From Sorangium aterium (GTDB lineage Bacteria > Myxococcota_A > Polyangia > Polyangiales > Polyangiaceae): DNA of 64,000 nucleotides. The stretch lies in NCBI RefSeq assembly GCF_028368935.1, contig NZ_JAQNDK010000004.1:186001-250000 (forward strand). Direction: 5' to 3'. The position numbers were made by a program, and so were the translations under genes. Positions 27,008 through 36,501 of this stretch are shown piece by piece. The notes below the pieces were generated by a model. The model was not told the DNA's origin and did no database searches. It saw nothing but the letters and a program-made list of their open reading frames with translations. Position 1 is the first letter of the stretch. Each line of letters opens with the position of its first letter.

Positions 27008-27036
27008 ATTGTGAACGTTCACATTGACCATGTCAA
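27008..27036 (-). promoter_or_regulatory. Sigma-70-like promoter for galM, overlapping an operator
   Basis: On the minus strand TTGACA (27036-27031) is separated by exactly 17 bp from CACAAT (27013-27008), a 4/6 match to TATAAT. The palindrome at 27010-27023 covers the -10 and part of the spacer, so a bound protein would block RNA polymerase. Confidence 0.6.
27010..27023. promoter_or_regulatory. Perfect palindromic operator TGTGAACGTTCACA
   Basis: A 14-bp perfect palindrome with a central CG, the shape of LacI-family operators. The 4-bp spacing between TGTGA and TCACA differs from the 6 bp of CRP sites. No LacI-type gene is in this window, so the regulator would be encoded elsewhere. Confidence 0.6.
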
Positions 27037-27207
27037 CTCAAATGAACCGGCGCGAGGCGAGCCTCGATCCCGAAATTGGAATCCACATCGAACAATACCG
27101 TGGCCCTGCGCCCGCCCTCTTGACGCGCCGCTCCGGAGGAGACTTGCCAGCCATCCGACGTCGAGCTTGGCCGTGGACCGACGGATCATCGCTGACATCA
27201 GAAAAAA

Positions 27208-27221
27208 TGTGAGCGATCACA
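27208..27221. promoter_or_regulatory. Second operator-like palindrome TGTGAGCGATCACA
   Basis: It shares the TGTGA-N4-TCACA frame with the site at 27010 and lies 198 bp from it, upstream relative to galM. Two such sites could support looping repression. The two central-flank bases are the only asymmetry. Confidence 0.5.
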
Positions 27222-27340
27222 ATCGCGTGGCTCTGGCCGGTCGAGACGATCGCGCCGGCGTTCATTCACTCCTGGTGCGCGCTCCAGCCGACCTCGTTGC
27301 CCTTCGTGCCGACCTGCGTGTCTTCTGGACATCACCGTTC

Positions 27341-28090
27341 CTAGCGCTCGAGCGCAGATCTGGAGCGCCCATCCCGGGTCGCCGCGTCCGCGGCGCCGCC
27401 GCCGCGGTGGTACGTCCCGCGAACCAGGTCCCAGAGCGGGAAGGTGACGTTGAAGTTCCACTGCCGCATCAACGACGGCCGGTGGTGCGCGCTGTGGTGA
27501 CGCCGGAGCCGCGCCACGAGGCGGCTGCGGCCTATCCTGCTGTCCGGCGGGAGGTGGTACGAGAGATGGAGACACTCGTACAGCACCATGTACCCCATGC
27601 ACGTCGCCACGAAGAGCGAAGCGAGGTTGCTTTGACCGGCCGCGCCGAGCGCGAGGGCGAGCGGGAGCGTCAGCGCGAAGACTCCCGCGATGCCGTAGGA
27701 AGGGATCAAAACGAAGCCGAGCTCGCGCGGTGTGCGGATGGCCATGTCGCTCTCGACGAACACGCGGTGGTGCACCGGCGTGTGCCGGTCGTAGAAAGCC
27801 TCGAGGAAGCGCCGCCTCCGGTGGAGCAGACCCCGATGCGCCCGCCACTCGACGGCGTTGCAGAAGACGAAGAAAAGCGGGATCGCGGCGAGCTCGCAGG
27901 CCTGCAGGCTTCGCAACCGCGTGAGCGAGAGCGCCGCGAGCCCACAGCCGAGGCCGACCGTGCTCGCGAGGTGGAGCCAGGGAGAGTACCACCGCGGCAT
28001 CGACATCACCCGGCGCCGCCGCAGCTCGGCCCGGCCCGCGTCGTCGAGCGGGGCAGGGTCGGGGGAGCCGTCGTGGCCAGCCGCGCTCAC
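27341..28090 (-). CDS. Fatty acid hydroxylase/sterol desaturase superfamily protein
   Basis: 249 residues from a GTG start that overlaps the upstream stop (GTGA, 28087-28090). Several membrane segments carry the superfamily's His boxes: EWRAHRGLLHRR (about residue 82), HTPVHHRVF (about 104), LHLSYHLPP (about 180) and RRHHSAHHRP (about 199), which bind a di-iron centre. The family hydroxylates or desaturates lipid chains, or cleaves alkylglycerols, in the membrane. The N-terminus (about 45 residues) is polar. It is the last gene of a three-gene unit with a second hydroxylase-like protein and an HD-domain protein. Substrate unknown. Confidence 0.85.
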   Translation of the reverse strand: MSAAGHDGSPDPAPLDDAGRAELRRRRVMSMPRWYSPWLHLASTVGLGCGLAALSLTRLRSLQACELAAIPLFFVFCNAVEWRAHRGLLHRRRRFLEAFYDRHTPVHHRVFVESDMAIRTPRELGFVLIPSYGIAGVFALTLPLALALGAAGQSNLASLFVATCMGYMVLYECLHLSYHLPPDSRIGRSRLVARLRRHHSAHHRPSLMRQWNFNVTFPLWDLVRGTYHRGGGAADAATRDGRSRSALER

Positions 28091-28662
28091 CGGCCTGCCT
28101 CGCGCCCGGTGTCGAACGCCCGGTCCCAGAGCGCGGAGCTCACCCCGAAGCGCGCGCGCGGCGCGGCGTGGTGCCGGAGGTGGTGGCGGCGTTGCGCTGG
28201 AAGAGGGTGTTCCGCCTCGCCGAGCAGGTGCGCCGCGAGGTGGGAGAGCTCATAGAGAAAATAGCCGGCGACGAGCCCGGCCCAGAGCGGCGCGGCGCGA
28301 GAGACCCCCGCGGCCGCCGCGGTCGCGCAGAAGCCGGCGGAGAAGGCCCCGAGCGTGGCAACGGGTGGTTTGACGATGGGCGTTCGGTGAGGGGTTTCGT
28401 GGTGCGCGAGGTGGATACGGGCGCCGAGGAAGGCGAGCGGGTGCTTCGCCGGCAGGTGGAAGAGGAAGCGGTGGAGCAGGTACTCAATCAAGGTCCAGCC
28501 CGCGAGCCCAGCCGCCCAGAGGAGCCCTCCGGCGAGCGCGCCGACTCCGCTCCACACGACGATCCCCAGAAGGGTCACCTCGGCTACCGCGACGACGGCG
28601 AGCCGCCGCGCGTCGGCGGGGTCCCGGAACATGGCGCCACGCAGGGTCGACATGCCGTCCAT
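28087..28662 (-). CDS. Fatty acid hydroxylase superfamily protein (short form)
   Basis: 191 residues from the ATG at 28662; ATG 28653 is also possible. The membrane segments carry His boxes LIEYLLHRFLFHLP (about residue 60), IHLAHHETPH (about 83), LSHLAAHLL (about 145) and RRHHLRHHAAP (about 160). The size and box order fit short bacterial fatty-acid 2-hydroxylase-like proteins. It ends in a 4-bp GTGA overlap with the second hydroxylase gene and starts 3 bp after the HD-domain gene, so the three genes are surely one operon. Two unlike hydroxylases in a row suggest sequential steps on one lipid (inference). Confidence 0.85.
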   Translation of the reverse strand: MDGMSTLRGAMFRDPADARRLAVVAVAEVTLLGIVVWSGVGALAGGLLWAAGLAGWTLIEYLLHRFLFHLPAKHPLAFLGARIHLAHHETPHRTPIVKPPVATLGAFSAGFCATAAAAGVSRAAPLWAGLVAGYFLYELSHLAAHLLGEAEHPLPAQRRHHLRHHAAPRARFGVSSALWDRAFDTGREAGR

Positions 28663-28665
28663 CCC

Positions 28666-29262
28666 TCACATGAAGATGCCGTCGACGAGGGTCCAGGGCT
28701 CGCGCGTGAGGACGCGCCGGGCGAAGTCGAGGAGGACCGCGTTGAAGTCGCCCCGCGGATGACGCGTGAAGCCGTCGCGCACCGACGCGGCGTCGAGGTC
28801 GTAGCGGCGCACACCGAGGGAGTGGTCCATCCACACCGACTGCCGGAACGCCGTCGATTCAGGGCACAACGCCGGCGTCGGGCGGAGGCGATGGTTGTAG
28901 AGGAGGCACTCGTCGGCCACGCGCAGGTCGTACGGGGAGAGCTCGAACGACTTCGCGGCGAAGGCGCGGTGGAACAGCGAGCGGCTGCGCTGCATGTAGT
29001 CTCCGCCCTGCTCGCCCGGGCACAGCAGCCCGAGATCATGAATCATCGCCAGCGCGTAGAGCAGGTCGGGATCGGCCTTCTGGCGGCGGCGCTCGAGGAG
29101 CAGCGTCGTGAAGTGGAATACGCGAAGACAGTGGTTGCGCAGCCCGTCGCCGCGGTAGGGGCAGAGCTCCTCGAAGAGCTCCTGGGCGCGTGCCCCGAGC
29201 GCCGGACGCGCTCCGAGGCGATGCGAAGGCGCGGCGTCCGGCGTCGGCATGAGCTCGGCCAT
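28666..29262 (-). CDS. HD-domain protein
   Basis: 198 residues. The HD motif appears as LRNHCLRVFHFTTLLL (His near residue 44), then LYALAMIHDLGLL with the His-Asp pair near residue 74, and RVADECLLYNHRLRP further on. This resembles the single-HD phosphohydrolase and cyanamide-hydratase-like group. It is the first gene of the unit with two fatty-acid-hydroxylase-like genes. HD-fold di-iron oxygenases such as myo-inositol oxygenase also exist, so an oxidative role is possible. I cannot choose between a phosphatase and an oxygenase from sequence alone. Confidence 0.78.
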   Translation of the reverse strand: MAELMPTPDAAPSHRLGARPALGARAQELFEELCPYRGDGLRNHCLRVFHFTTLLLERRRQKADPDLLYALAMIHDLGLLCPGEQGGDYMQRSRSLFHRAFAAKSFELSPYDLRVADECLLYNHRLRPTPALCPESTAFRQSVWMDHSLGVRRYDLDAASVRDGFTRHPRGDFNAVLLDFARRVLTREPWTLVDGIFM

Positions 29263-29790
29263 GATGAGATCCTAACACGGGTCGCGCCGGCGCTGGCGCG
29301 CCGAGCGCTCCCCGTGTCAGAGACTCCAGCGTCCGATGCCCGGCGGTTCCACATCGTAGGTAACCCCCCTCCAGCGTGAGCTGGTCCTCGTCGAGGTAGG
29401 CAACGCCGATCGAGTCGTCGCTGAGCTCGGGCCGTCCGCGAGCGTCCCGAGCACGCCGTCGCGGGTGCTGACCTTTTGTACCGGCTCAATCCACTCAAGC
29501 TGGGGTTATCCGAGGCTCAGCCGGGAACCGCGGTTGTGATCGCGAGGCAGTGTGCACGCCGCCATGAGCGCGTTCACGCTCGGATGGCCCTCTCCTCGCC
29601 GTGACTTTATCATAAACGGCCAATCGCGCCTCGATGAGCGAAGCTGTGGCGTCCGCCGCGTGCACGTCGGACAGCGGCAGAGGCATTCACGAATGCCTCG
29701 ACCCCGGCATGGATGGTGCGGTTCAGCAGGAGCGCAGCGCTTGACGCGCGATGCAGCGCCGTGGCACTGCTGTTCGCCGGGGAGGCTGCG
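29263..29790. other. Gap with a gene remnant before the RHS gene
   Basis: 528 bp with no intact gene. It holds the short remnant at 29354-29417 and the upstream region of the RHS gene. An ATG at 29713 in frame with the RHS gene is not favoured as its start. Confidence 0.6.
29354..29417 (-). repeat. Remnant matching the 3' region of the 37.5-kb glycine-rich gene
   Basis: Positions 29369-29417 match 37640-37688 at 47 of 49 bases and in the same orientation. Weaker similarity with one indel extends left to 29354. At 37.6 kb this sequence codes for the SIGIAYLDEDQLTLEG region of the Gly-rich lipoprotein. Here it is an isolated fragment, so the 8.3 kb between the copies, including the RHS gene, is bounded by direct repeats. 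Confidence 0.85.
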
Positions 29791-32700
29791 ATGTCGCCAT
29801 TTCCGCGTTGGTCGCTCCGGGCGTTGGTCCCGCTCTGGATGTTTCTCGCTTGCGTGCTCGGGTCGGGCGGGTGCCAGTGCGTCTTCGGTGAGCCGCCTCC
29901 GGATCCGCCTGGCCTCGTCGCCTGCCGGACACAGCGCGCGCACAGCCCTGCCACGTCCCGCCCCGCGCCAGAGGTAGAGACCGTCGCCGCCGGCACCATC
30001 CCGGGGACGTTTTCCATCACGAGCACCGGCGAGTCCGTGTACGCCATGGACCTGGCCACCCCGCCCTCGCGTGCGGGCATGGGTCCTGGGCTCCAGATCG
30101 TCTACCGCAGCGACGGCGGCGACGGCGTGCTCGGCAACGGTTTCTCCCTCACCGGGCTGTCCGCGATCACACCATGTCCGAAGAGCCTCGCGCAAGACGG
30201 GGAGATCCGCGGCGTGCGCTACGGCGGCGACGACGCGCTCTGCCTCGACGGCCAGCGCCTCGTCCCCGTGGGAGAGGGGCCGGGAACCATCGAGTACCGC
30301 ACGTTCCCGGATACCTTCGTGAAGGTGGTCGGTCACTACCCTCCGGAACGCGGCGCGCCCGCCGAGGCGCTCTTCTTCGAGGCCTATCTGCCCACCGGCC
30401 GCATGGTCGAGTACGGGCGCACCGAGGGCAGCAAGCCGCTCGCGCGTGGCGGCGTCCCGCGCGCGTGGCTGGCGAACGAGGCCCGCGACGGCCGCGGAAA
30501 CGCCATGACGTACGCATATTGCCTCGCAGAGGCCGAGGACGGCCATGCGGCCGAATATGCGGTGGACGAGATCCGCTACACGAGCTTCGAGGGCACGCCG
30601 TCGCTCGAGCCTTCCCGGGCGGTGCGCTTCGTCTATGGGACCAAGGATGCCGCCGCGGTTCGCACGGGCTACTCGGGCGGCGTGGCGCTCCAGCGCTCGC
30701 TCCGCCTGGAGGAGATCCAGATGCTCGGTCCGGGCGACGCGCTGGTCCGGAGCTACGGTTTCCGCTACGAGCTGAGCCCGACGACGAGCCGGACGCTCCT
30801 GACCCAGGTCGAGGAGTGCGCGAGCGACGGGGTCTGCAAGCCTCCGACACGGTTACAGTACAGCCGCGGAAAGCCCGGATTCGAGCGGCTCACGACGGAC
30901 ATCGACAAGCCGGTCTCCGAGAAGGCCAGCCCGATGGTGTTCGACATCGACGCCGACGGCCTCGACGATCTCGTGATTCCGGACATCGTCGCGGGGCCCA
31001 GCACGCCGTCGCATCCGATCACCGCGTGGGGGGTGGCGCGCAACCTCGGGCCCCGCGCCTCGCCGTCCTTTCTCGCGGCGCCGGAGCTCGCCTTCCTCGA
31101 GGATTGGCTGTTCGTCGCCGATCCGGATGGACCGTCCGACCCGGCCCTTCTTCAGCCCGAGCTCGGGACGGTGCTCGATTACAACGACGATGGGCAGATG
31201 GACGTATTTCTCCACGACGTCTTCGACACCAAGACCACATGGCACGTGCTCCTGTCCCAGCCAAACCGGACCTTCGCGCTCCATGACACGGGCATCCGCC
31301 GGCCGTTCCCGCTCGGGGTCACGCCTGCGCCGCCGAGCCTGAGACGCGCCGGCGCCTCGGTGCACCTCGCCGATCTCGACGGCGACTCGGTGCCGGATCT
31401 GATCCAGTGTCAGGACCACGCCGAGGAGCTGGTGCCGGACCCGCTCTCCGCGGTGTGGACCGTCCACCTCTGGAGGCCCGCGCGCGGCACGACGCCCGCG
31501 GGATTCGACCCCACGGGCGAGTCGATCGAGCTGCTCACCGGCTATCCCTGCGCAATGGAGCTCCACACGCTCGACATCGACGCCGACAGCAAGATCGATC
31601 TCATCGTGCCCTCCGTGAGGTTGTTTGACGACGGGACGGCCCTCATCAAAGATAGCTACGAGGCGATCATGCGCCGGGGCGAGGGACGCTGGGGGGTCAT
31701 CGACACCAAGCTCCCTGTCGTGCCGCGCGAGGGCCGCGTCGTCTTTCTCGACGTCAACGGCGACGGCCTGCCCGATGCCGTCGAATCCGGCTTTAGCGGC
31801 CAGCTCTACACCTACCTCAACACGGGGTCGACGTTCGTGATATCGCCGTTCCGGACCGTCGACGCGTTCAGCTTCGGGGATCTGCTGGGGGTCCAGGACC
31901 AGGACGCGCTTTTCCGCCTGGCGGTGCCGCTCGACTTCAACGGCGATGGACGGCAGGATCTCCTCATGCCCGTCCCACCAGGCATGCTGCTGAGTGGCTC
32001 CAATGTCCTCCCCTCCTGGGCCGTCCTGCAAGCGACGGGCGACCTGGAGGGGCCGCCGTTCAAGCTCGTCGACGCAGGGGTTCCTTTCGAGGCCAAGCTC
32101 GGTGATGCGATCACGCTCGCCGATCCGCACGGGCCGCGCACCGGCGATCTCAATGGGGACGGGGCCCAGGACGTTATCCTGCCGCTCGGCGGTGTGTTCA
32201 ACGTCTTCCAGAACCTCTCGGCCGACCAGGATCTCCTGGTCGCGGTCTCTGACGGGATGAACGCGCACGAGCCGACCGAGCCGGGCTTCGTGCCCAACGT
32301 GAGCATCTCGTACGGCCACCTGACCGATGCGCCGGTCACGAGCGGAGGCGCAGAGGAGGATCCGAACCGGAGGAGCGCGCTCTACGTCGCGCGTTCCGGC
32401 GCGGCGGACGACTGCGGCTATCCGCGGCGCTGCGTCGTGGGCCCTCGCCGGGTGGTCAGCGCGTACGCGCTCAACAACGGCGCGGATCGAGCAAGGCGCT
32501 TTGAGGTCGGTTACCGCGACGGACGCTACCACCGGCTGGGCCGCGGATTTCTCGGGTTCGGCGAGCGGATCGTCACCGACCTGGACACGGGTGCCGTGAC
32601 GATTGACGTCTACGACCACGTCACCTTCGACGACGGGCTCCAGGTCTTTCCCTTCGCGGGGAGCGTCCAGCGGACGTGGCACGGCGCTCCGGGGCTCGCA

Positions 32701-35700
32701 AGCCAGCCCAGACCGGAGCAGATCGAGCTCTCGTTCAGCGACGTGACGCGGACGCTCGTGCCGACCAACGACGGCGCCACGTACTTCACGCTGCCCACCG
32801 ATCGCCGGGTGAGGCGAGCGCAAGGGGTCTATCCGCCCCCGGGCGGCGCGGTGCCCTCTGTCGAGGCGTACGTGCGGGAGATCGGGCGCGGCGGCGACGG
32901 CGCGACGCTGCTGCGCGACTCGGCATCGAAGGTGACGGACTTCGACACGTTCGGCAACGTGCGCGCCGAGGAGGTCTCGACGGAGGGCGTCGACCTGACG
33001 CTCAAGGTCACGCGGTCGTTCAAGAACGACACGGAGCGCTGGGTCCTCGGCCAGCTCGAGACGCAGAAGGAGTGCAGCGCGGCGGCGGGGATGTCGCAGT
33101 GCAGGACCCTCACGCGAACGACAACGATCTACGGCGAGGTCGAGACCGAGTCCACCGAGAGCGACGACGGTCTGCCGGACACGAAGCTGAAGCTTACCTA
33201 CGCGCGCGACGACTTCGGGAACATCACCAGCGTCACGGCGGAGGACGCCTTCGGGCACAAGCGCACATCCAGCACGGACTTCGACGAGGAGGGCATGTTC
33301 CCCGAGAAGTACGTGAACGCGGCCGGGCATGCCACGCTCGTAGACTTCGACGACGCGCTAGGCGTGCTCCTCAAGCAGGTTGATCCGAATCAGCTCGTGA
33401 CGACGTGGGCACACGACGGATTCGGGCGACTCGGCATCGAGACGCGTCCGGACGGCACGACGACGACGGTCACGCTCTCCCGCACCGAGGACGGTGGCCC
33501 GGCGCAGGATGCGTGGCGGGTGAGGCAGCAGAGGATCACGACCGGCGGTGCCGACGATACGGTGGAGTTCGACAGCTTCGGCCGCCCGATCCGGTGGCTG
33601 GGATACGGGCCCGAACCGGAACCGTCGGAGGGCTCGGGCGGTGCGAAGCGCATCATGCAGGAGATCGGGTACGACGCGCTGGGCGAGAACATCGCGCGGC
33701 GCTCCGTGCCGGTCAGGGAGGACACGCCCGAGAGCGCGATCCTGTACGATCGCTACGAGTACGATGCCGTGGGCCGCGAGGTGCGCCATACGACGCCGTG
33801 GAATGCTGTCACGACGACGGAGTACGATGGCCTTCGCGTGCGCGTCACCGACCCGCTCGACCACGTGACCGTGACCGAGCAGGATCCGCTGGGGCGCATC
33901 AAGACCGTCACCGACGCGGCCGACGGGATCACCCGTTACGCGTACGGCCCCTTCGGACTGCTGCACACGGTCACCGATCCGGGCGAGGCGCTGACGCGCA
34001 CGACGCTCGACGCATTCGGCCGCGTCCGTCAGCTCGACGATCCCGATCGGGGCACGACGGTCTCGATCCATGACGGCTTCGGCGAGCTGATTTCGTCGAC
34101 CGATGCGCTCGAGCGAAAGGTCACGTGGACGTACGACGCGCTCGGTCGACCCCGCTCACGCGTGGACCAGGACGGCGCGGAGAGCCTGACGACCACGTGG
34201 ACCTGGGACACCGCGGCGCATGGCGTCGGCAAGCTGCACACGCTCGCGAGCCCGGATGGAGAGAAGGCGTACGGGTACACCGGTCGCGGGCAGCTCGACA
34301 CGATCGCGCTCCGCCTCGACGGCGAGCGCTCTCCCCTGGAGGCCAGGCTGGGCTACGACGAGCTCGGCCGCGTCCAGACGGTCACGTACCCGGCGCCGGC
34401 CGGCGCGGCGCCGTTCGTCGTGGCCCACGATCGCGACGCGCACGGTCATGTGCTCGCCGTGCGCGACAGCGGAACGAACCTCGCCTACTGGCGCTTGACG
34501 GACGTGGACGATGCGGGGCGCTTCCGGGAGGAGGTGTTCGGCAACGGCGCTGTCACGGAGCGGAGCTACTTCGCGGACAAGCAGCGCCTGAGGCACATGG
34601 CGACGCAGAGCCGCGCTGGTGAGGTGCAGGACCTGGACTACGGGTTCGACGATCTCCTGAATCTCACGCGCCGCACCGACGCGCTCCAGCCCGAGAACAC
34701 GACGGAGCGTTTCCGGTACGATTCGCTCCATCGGCTGACGTGCGCGTACTTCAGCGATCTCGAGAGCGCGTCGGCGCCCTGCGCCCTGCGCTACGGCTAC
34801 CACCCGAACGGCAATCTCAGCTTCAAGTCCGACGTCGGTGACCTCTCGTATGACGACCCGCTGCACCCGCATGCGATCACCGGCGCGGGTACGGACAGCT
34901 ACGCGCATGACGCTGTCGGCAATCAGACGGCGCGGCCTGGCGGCACGACGGTGCGCTATAGGGCGTTCGACCTGCCGGAGCGCATCACGCAGGGTGCGAG
35001 CACCATCACGTTCGGCTACGACGGCGACCAGCAGCGGATCCGCAAGATCACCCCGGAAAAGGAGACGCTCTACTTCGGCGATCTGTACGAGCGGGTCACC
35101 GATGCGGCGTCAGGCGCCGTGGAGCATCGGTTCCACGTCCACTCGCCGGAGCGCGTGGTGGCGATCGTGACCCGGGGAGGCTCGGACGACGGCACGCGCT
35201 ACGTGCATGTCGATCACCTCGGCTCGATCGATGCGCTCACCGACGAGGACGGCGGCTTGATCGAGCGGCGGAGCTACGACCCGTTCGGGCAGCGCAGGAA
35301 CCCGGTGTGGGGGGAGCGCCCGCCCGCGTCGTTCCCGAGCGAGACGACGCAGGGGTTCACCGGACACGAGAGCGACGACGACCTCGGGCTCGTGAACATG
35401 AAGGGCAGGATCTACGATCCCAGGATCGGGCGGTTCTTGACGACGGACCCGATCATTTCGATTCCGTCCTTCGGGCAGAGCTGGAATCCGTACAGCTACG
35501 TGCGCAACAGCCCGCTCAATCACGTGGATCCGAGCGGGTTCCAGGAAGAGCCGGTGGAGGCGCCGATCCTGCCGGTCTCCTCGGTGGTGCACCCGGAACA
35601 ATACGCCGTAGAGCTCTTCTACTCGCGGCCGAAAGCAAACCAGCCTGAAGAAGGGCCGCGCGAGGCCGTGGAGGTCGGCGCCACGACGGCGCCTATCGAC

Positions 35701-36501
35701 GTGGGCACGACCGGAAGTTCATCTGGGTATGTGCCGCAGCCGGTGACCGTCTCGCCGGAGCATTCGGGCGTCGGCGGCCCAGGCACCGTCGTCGGCCAGA
35801 CCTTGCTGGGCGCCGCGGAGGGGACGCGCGACCTCGGAGCAGGGATCGCGCGGATGCTCGTGCTGAATGCGCTGACGCTTGGGATGTACAGCGGCTACGA
35901 GTTCGCTAGCGCGATGTGGCACGGCTACGACGAAGCCGGCCCCGTCGGCGCGCTCAACGCCGTCAACCCGCTCTACCACATCGGCCGCGGCGCGGCGGAC
36001 ACGGCCCTTGCCATCGATCGGGATGACTATCGGACAGCGGGCGCGGCGGGGACCAAGGCGATGGTCATCGCCGCGGCCACCGTCTTCGGGATGGGAAGGG
36101 GGCTGGGGGCGGCGGAGGAGGCGGCAGCGGCGGGAGCCGCGACGGCAACACCGAGAGCGTACTCGGTGGTGTTCGAGACCACCATCCCGAAGGCCGGGGT
36201 CGGCAGATACCCTGCGCACTTCGCCGCAGCGAATGAAAACTTGCTTCAAGCGATGGCAGATCCACAGCTCGCGCAAATGCTTCGTCAAACCCTAGGGCAA
36301 CAGTTCGAGAGCACGGTCCTGAGTCCAACAGGTCGCGTTCTTGGAAGATCACCCACGGGGTGGACATGGCATCACGTTCCCGGTAGACCTGGTGTGCTTC
36401 AGCTGGTTCCAATCGAGCAACACGCGTCGGGCTCGTCCTGGCAAAATCTACTTCACCCAAACGGACAGGGAGGGATGAGTGAATGGGGACACCTCTACTA
36501 A
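29791..36501 (+). CDS. SpvB/RHS-repeat polymorphic toxin with C-terminal WHH nuclease tip
   Basis: 2236 residues from ATG 29791 (GGGGAGG 5 bp upstream); it gives a lipoprotein signal ending GSGGC. Order: SpvB-like N-terminus (about 50-330), FG-GAP/VCBS-type repeats such as LADLDGDSVPDLIQ and LNGDGAQDVILP (about 370-800), RHS/YD repeats (about 1150-1800), then the RHS core with HVDHLGSIDALTDEDG and GRFLTTDP...YSYVRNSPLNHVDPSGF (to about 1912). The variable tip has a hydrophobic segment (about 1990-2110) and ends in a nuclease motif, GWTWHHVPGRPGVLQLV...H...GG, matching HNH/EndoVII WHH toxins. Its target is likely DNA of competitors. The tip's last 350 bp are AT-richer than the body, as expected for exchanged tips. 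Confidence 0.92.
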   Translation: MSPFPRWSLRALVPLWMFLACVLGSGGCQCVFGEPPPDPPGLVACRTQRAHSPATSRPAPEVETVAAGTIPGTFSITSTGESVYAMDLATPPSRAGMGPGLQIVYRSDGGDGVLGNGFSLTGLSAITPCPKSLAQDGEIRGVRYGGDDALCLDGQRLVPVGEGPGTIEYRTFPDTFVKVVGHYPPERGAPAEALFFEAYLPTGRMVEYGRTEGSKPLARGGVPRAWLANEARDGRGNAMTYAYCLAEAEDGHAAEYAVDEIRYTSFEGTPSLEPSRAVRFVYGTKDAAAVRTGYSGGVALQRSLRLEEIQMLGPGDALVRSYGFRYELSPTTSRTLLTQVEECASDGVCKPPTRLQYSRGKPGFERLTTDIDKPVSEKASPMVFDIDADGLDDLVIPDIVAGPSTPSHPITAWGVARNLGPRASPSFLAAPELAFLEDWLFVADPDGPSDPALLQPELGTVLDYNDDGQMDVFLHDVFDTKTTWHVLLSQPNRTFALHDTGIRRPFPLGVTPAPPSLRRAGASVHLADLDGDSVPDLIQCQDHAEELVPDPLSAVWTVHLWRPARGTTPAGFDPTGESIELLTGYPCAMELHTLDIDADSKIDLIVPSVRLFDDGTALIKDSYEAIMRRGEGRWGVIDTKLPVVPREGRVVFLDVNGDGLPDAVESGFSGQLYTYLNTGSTFVISPFRTVDAFSFGDLLGVQDQDALFRLAVPLDFNGDGRQDLLMPVPPGMLLSGSNVLPSWAVLQATGDLEGPPFKLVDAGVPFEAKLGDAITLADPHGPRTGDLNGDGAQDVILPLGGVFNVFQNLSADQDLLVAVSDGMNAHEPTEPGFVPNVSISYGHLTDAPVTSGGAEEDPNRRSALYVARSGAADDCGYPRRCVVGPRRVVSAYALNNGADRARRFEVGYRDGRYHRLGRGFLGFGERIVTDLDTGAVTIDVYDHVTFDDGLQVFPFAGSVQRTWHGAPGLASQPRPEQIELSFSDVTRTLVPTNDGATYFTLPTDRRVRRAQGVYPPPGGAVPSVEAYVREIGRGGDGATLLRDSASKVTDFDTFGNVRAEEVSTEGVDLTLKVTRSFKNDTERWVLGQLETQKECSAAAGMSQCRTLTRTTTIYGEVETESTESDDGLPDTKLKLTYARDDFGNITSVTAEDAFGHKRTSSTDFDEEGMFPEKYVNAAGHATLVDFDDALGVLLKQVDPNQLVTTWAHDGFGRLGIETRPDGTTTTVTLSRTEDGGPAQDAWRVRQQRITTGGADDTVEFDSFGRPIRWLGYGPEPEPSEGSGGAKRIMQEIGYDALGENIARRSVPVREDTPESAILYDRYEYDAVGREVRHTTPWNAVTTTEYDGLRVRVTDPLDHVTVTEQDPLGRIKTVTDAADGITRYAYGPFGLLHTVTDPGEALTRTTLDAFGRVRQLDDPDRGTTVSIHDGFGELISSTDALERKVTWTYDALGRPRSRVDQDGAESLTTTWTWDTAAHGVGKLHTLASPDGEKAYGYTGRGQLDTIALRLDGERSPLEARLGYDELGRVQTVTYPAPAGAAPFVVAHDRDAHGHVLAVRDSGTNLAYWRLTDVDDAGRFREEVFGNGAVTERSYFADKQRLRHMATQSRAGEVQDLDYGFDDLLNLTRRTDALQPENTTERFRYDSLHRLTCAYFSDLESASAPCALRYGYHPNGNLSFKSDVGDLSYDDPLHPHAITGAGTDSYAHDAVGNQTARPGGTTVRYRAFDLPERITQGASTITFGYDGDQQRIRKITPEKETLYFGDLYERVTDAASGAVEHRFHVHSPERVVAIVTRGGSDDGTRYVHVDHLGSIDALTDEDGGLIERRSYDPFGQRRNPVWGERPPASFPSETTQGFTGHESDDDLGLVNMKGRIYDPRIGRFLTTDPIISIPSFGQSWNPYSYVRNSPLNHVDPSGFQEEPVEAPILPVSSVVHPEQYAVELFYSRPKANQPEEGPREAVEVGATTAPIDVGTTGSSSGYVPQPVTVSPEHSGVGGPGTVVGQTLLGAAEGTRDLGAGIARMLVLNALTLGMYSGYEFASAMWHGYDEAGPVGALNAVNPLYHIGRGAADTALAIDRDDYRTAGAAGTKAMVIAAATVFGMGRGLGAAEEAAAAGAATATPRAYSVVFETTIPKAGVGRYPAHFAAANENLLQAMADPQLAQMLRQTLGQQFESTVLSPTGRVLGRSPTGWTWHHVPGRPGVLQLVPIEQHASGSSWQNLLHPNGQGGMSEWGHLY

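Larger units (their letters stand above)
26803..27340. other. Regulatory gap upstream of galM
   Basis: 538 bp with no supported gene, visibly richer in A and T than its surroundings. It contains a promoter-like sequence and two palindromes annotated separately. About 200 bp separate the predicted transcription start from the galM ATG, so a long leader is implied. Confidence 0.6.

Noticed and set aside
27010..27023. CRP/FNR-type site
   Set aside because: Spacing between TGTGA and TCACA is 4 bp, not 6; a LacI-type operator fits better.
30853..33330. 825-codon minus-strand frame inside the RHS gene
   Set aside because: Shadow of a repeat-bearing, GC-rich gene; no signal, motif or ribosome-binding site.
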